From: Desulfuromonadaceae bacterium
Lineage (GTDB): Bacteria; Desulfobacterota; Desulfuromonadia; Geobacterales; Pseudopelobacteraceae
Assembly (NCBI GenBank): GCA_028712075.1
Contig: JAQTQX010000014.1
Coordinates: 53,231-117,230, forward strand
Direction of reading: 5' to 3'
Length of the DNA stretch: 64,000 nucleotides
Part shown: piece after piece, positions 62,836-64,000 of the stretch
Layout of the letters: the number at the start of each line of letters is the position of its first letter
Position numbering within the stretch: position 1 is the stretch's first letter
Made by a program: the position numbers and the translations under genes
The notes under the pieces: model-generated
Told to the model about the DNA's origin: nothing
Seen by the model: only the letters and a program-made list of their open reading frames with translations
Database searches by the model: none

Positions 62836-63680
62836 AACTCCATCGGCATCGTTTTAACCTGCTGCGCGGTAAAAACCGGGCCATCCTTGCAGACGTAGAC
62901 ATTACCAACATTGCAACGCCCACACTTGCCGAGGCCACACTTCATCCGGTTTTCCAGGGTCGTATAGACCTGTGTGTCGCTGAAACCAAGTTTTTCCAGA
63001 ACCGGCAGCGTAAACTTGATCATAATCGGCGGGCCGCATACCAGGGCAATCGCGTTCTCTGAACAAGGCGCCGCCTCCTCCAGAACAGTCGGTACGAAAC
63101 CGACCTTGCCGTCCCACTCCTGACTATTGCCACCAGGATCTACCGTTTTGACCAGCCGTACGTCACTCCGCTCCTGCCACTCCTGCAACTCCCGTTTGTA
63201 CACGAGGTCTGCCTCAGTCCGGGCACCATAGACAATGGTAATTTCACCAAACTTGTCCCTCAAATCGAGGCAGTTCCAGATCAGTGTCCGCAGAGGTGGT
63301 AAAGCAATGCCGCCGGTTATAAAAACCAGATTTTTGCCATAAAACTCCTCTATCGGGAAAGAGTTGCCATACGGACCGCGTACGCCCATCGTATCGCCCA
63401 CTTCCAAACGCCGCAATTCTTCGGTTACCCGCCCAACAGAGCGAAAGCAGCACTCGATATACCCGGTACGGGTTGGGGATGACGCAATGCAGAATGTGGA
63501 CTCTCCAGCACCAAAGGCCGAATACTCTGCAAACTGTCCAGCCCGGAAAGTGAAGGAATCACGCACCTTTTCATCTTGAAAGACCAGCCGCAACGTACGG
63601 ACATCCGGGGTCTCATCGACAACTTCGTCGACGGTGGCCAGATAGGGGAGGTAGATATTCTTGCTGGTGTGATTACACAT
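62832..63680 (-). CDS. FAD/NAD(P)-binding oxidoreductase subunit with C-terminal Fe-S motif
   Basis: The 282-aa product is a ferredoxin-NADP reductase-like protein: FAD part (FRAGQFAEYSAFGAGESTFC, IASSP), NAD part (NLVFITGGIALPPLRTLIWN, ALVCGPPIMIKF) and a C-terminal cluster motif CGLGKCGRC with a further Cys (VYVCKDGPVF). This is the layout of sulfhydrogenase gamma / HydG- and FlxA-like subunits that pass electrons between NAD(P)H and iron-sulfur partners. I start at the ATG at 63680 with AAAAGG 8 nt upstream; an earlier GTG (63704) lies inside the inverted repeat. The partner gene is directly upstream (63849-64000). Confidence 0.88.
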   Translation of the reverse strand: MCNHTSKNIYLPYLATVDEVVDETPDVRTLRLVFQDEKVRDSFTFRAGQFAEYSAFGAGESTFCIASSPTRTGYIECCFRSVGRVTEELRRLEVGDTMGVRGPYGNSFPIEEFYGKNLVFITGGIALPPLRTLIWNCLDLRDKFGEITIVYGARTEADLVYKRELQEWQERSDVRLVKTVDPGGNSQEWDGKVGFVPTVLEEAAPCSENAIALVCGPPIMIKFTLPVLEKLGFSDTQVYTTLENRMKCGLGKCGRCNVGNVYVCKDGPVFTAQQVKTMPMEF

Positions 63681-63696
63681 ATTTAAAACCTTTTTG

Positions 63697-63850
63697 AATA
63701 ACACAGAGAAACGGGGGGCACGGAGAAAAACCTAAAAAATCAAATCAGTTAGAGCAATAACAATCGGTATGTTTTCATCTAACGTTTTTATGTATTTCAA
63801 TCGATTATTGTCTTTGTCCTTCTCCGTGTGCTCCGTGTCTCCGTGTTATT
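63697..63850. repeat. Inverted-repeat (MITE-like) intergenic element
   Basis: Two imperfect inverted copies face each other: AATAACACAGAGAAACGG and on to GAGAA (63697-63727), and its reverse complement (63819-63850, read from the right as AATAACACGGAGACACGGAG). About 27 of 33 positions agree. The ~90-bp middle is AT-rich with no gene. Its right edge supplies the stop codon of the ferredoxin-like gene. It resembles GGAG-type intergenic repeats I recall from related genomes. Confidence 0.6.
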
Positions 63851-64000
63851 ACAGTTTTTTAGAAATTTCACCAACGATCTCCGCGATGTCGATCCCGACC
63901 GGACAGACCCGCACACATCTGCCGCAACCCGTGCAGAGGGTCTGGCCGAATTTGTCATCGTAGTATTTGAACTTGTGCATGATGCGATTGCGGTAGCGTT
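63849..64000 (-). CDS. 4Fe-4S ferredoxin-type electron-transfer subunit (5' end missing)
   Basis: Only the last ~50 codons are in the window, reading leftward to a TAA at 63849-63851. The visible part, KYYDDKFGQTLCTGCGRCVR and VCPVGIDIAEIV, carries one C-x2-C-x2-C-x3-CP cluster motif, as in the 4Fe-4S dicluster subunits that pair with HydG/FlxA-type flavoproteins. The frame was read by translating the edge of the window. With the flavoprotein next to it, it probably forms an electron-transfer complex of the sulfhydrogenase / Hdr-Flx type; the partner subunits lie outside. Confidence 0.8.
   Translation of the reverse strand, partial: RYRNRIMHKFKYYDDKFGQTLCTGCGRCVRVCPVGIDIAEIVGEISKKL

Noticed and set aside
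1..64000. CRISPR arrays, insertion sequences, prophage, toxin-antitoxin or restriction genes
   Set aside because: No spaced direct repeats, transposase or phage motifs, or typical defence genes were seen in any reading frame.

Overview
The window looks like a chromosomal segment of a Geobacter-type bacterium (Desulfuromonadota, Geobacterales). This rests on protein style and gene content, not on a search: anaerobic cobalamin genes (cbiX, cbiC, cbiD), a monohaem periplasmic cytochrome c, an extended-hairpin chemoreceptor, a PEP-CTERM protein behind a sigma-54 promoter, a flavin/iron-sulfur electron-transfer pair at the right edge, and LPS, Tat and Rrf2 genes. I see no rRNA, tRNA, CRISPR array, transposase or phage gene.

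Left part (1-5.3 kb): the 5' end of a lipoprotein gene (minus strand, cut by the window edge), a cysteine-rich exported protein, rnr (RNase R), and a PEP-CTERM surface protein preceded by a palindrome and a sigma-54 promoter.

Central part (5.4-37.2 kb): one very large plus-strand gene group. A 4,473-aa exported multidomain protein is followed by a periplasmic parvulin-type peptidyl-prolyl isomerase, a 5,657-aa exported protein built from dozens of carboxypeptidase-regulatory-like beta-sandwich repeats plus three copies of a module I do not recognise, and a small exported thioredoxin-fold-like protein without a CxxC. About half of the window is this presumptive surface or periplasmic system. 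A strong terminator closes it. The PEP-CTERM gene sits just upstream, separated by an intrinsic terminator that may act as an attenuator.

Right half: tatC; an Rrf2-type Fe-S regulator with its probable operator; a lytic transglycosylase-like lipoprotein behind a 140-nt leader that can fold into a closed multi-stem RNA; a chemoreceptor; the housekeeping group trpA-accD-folC-lptD; a methyltransferase convergent with lptD; hemW; a DUF3015/DUF4105 pair in which a perfect terminator hairpin lies inside the second gene's signal-peptide codons; a cytochrome c; cbiX-cbiC-cbiD with overlapping start and stop codons; and, on the minus strand, an N-terminally extended GAPDH-like protein, a DUF815-like ATPase and a tight 2TM channel / TIM-barrel / galE group.

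The right end has a GntR/FCD regulator with its operator over its own promoter, an IspD fused in frame to a histidine-kinase core (the most unexpected single gene here), a DsbC/DsbA-like protein with CPFC, and two iron-sulfur/flavin electron-transfer genes flanking a 154-bp inverted-repeat element.

Functions are assigned by reading motifs. No database search or folding program was run, so family names for the giant proteins and all RNA structures are judgements by eye.
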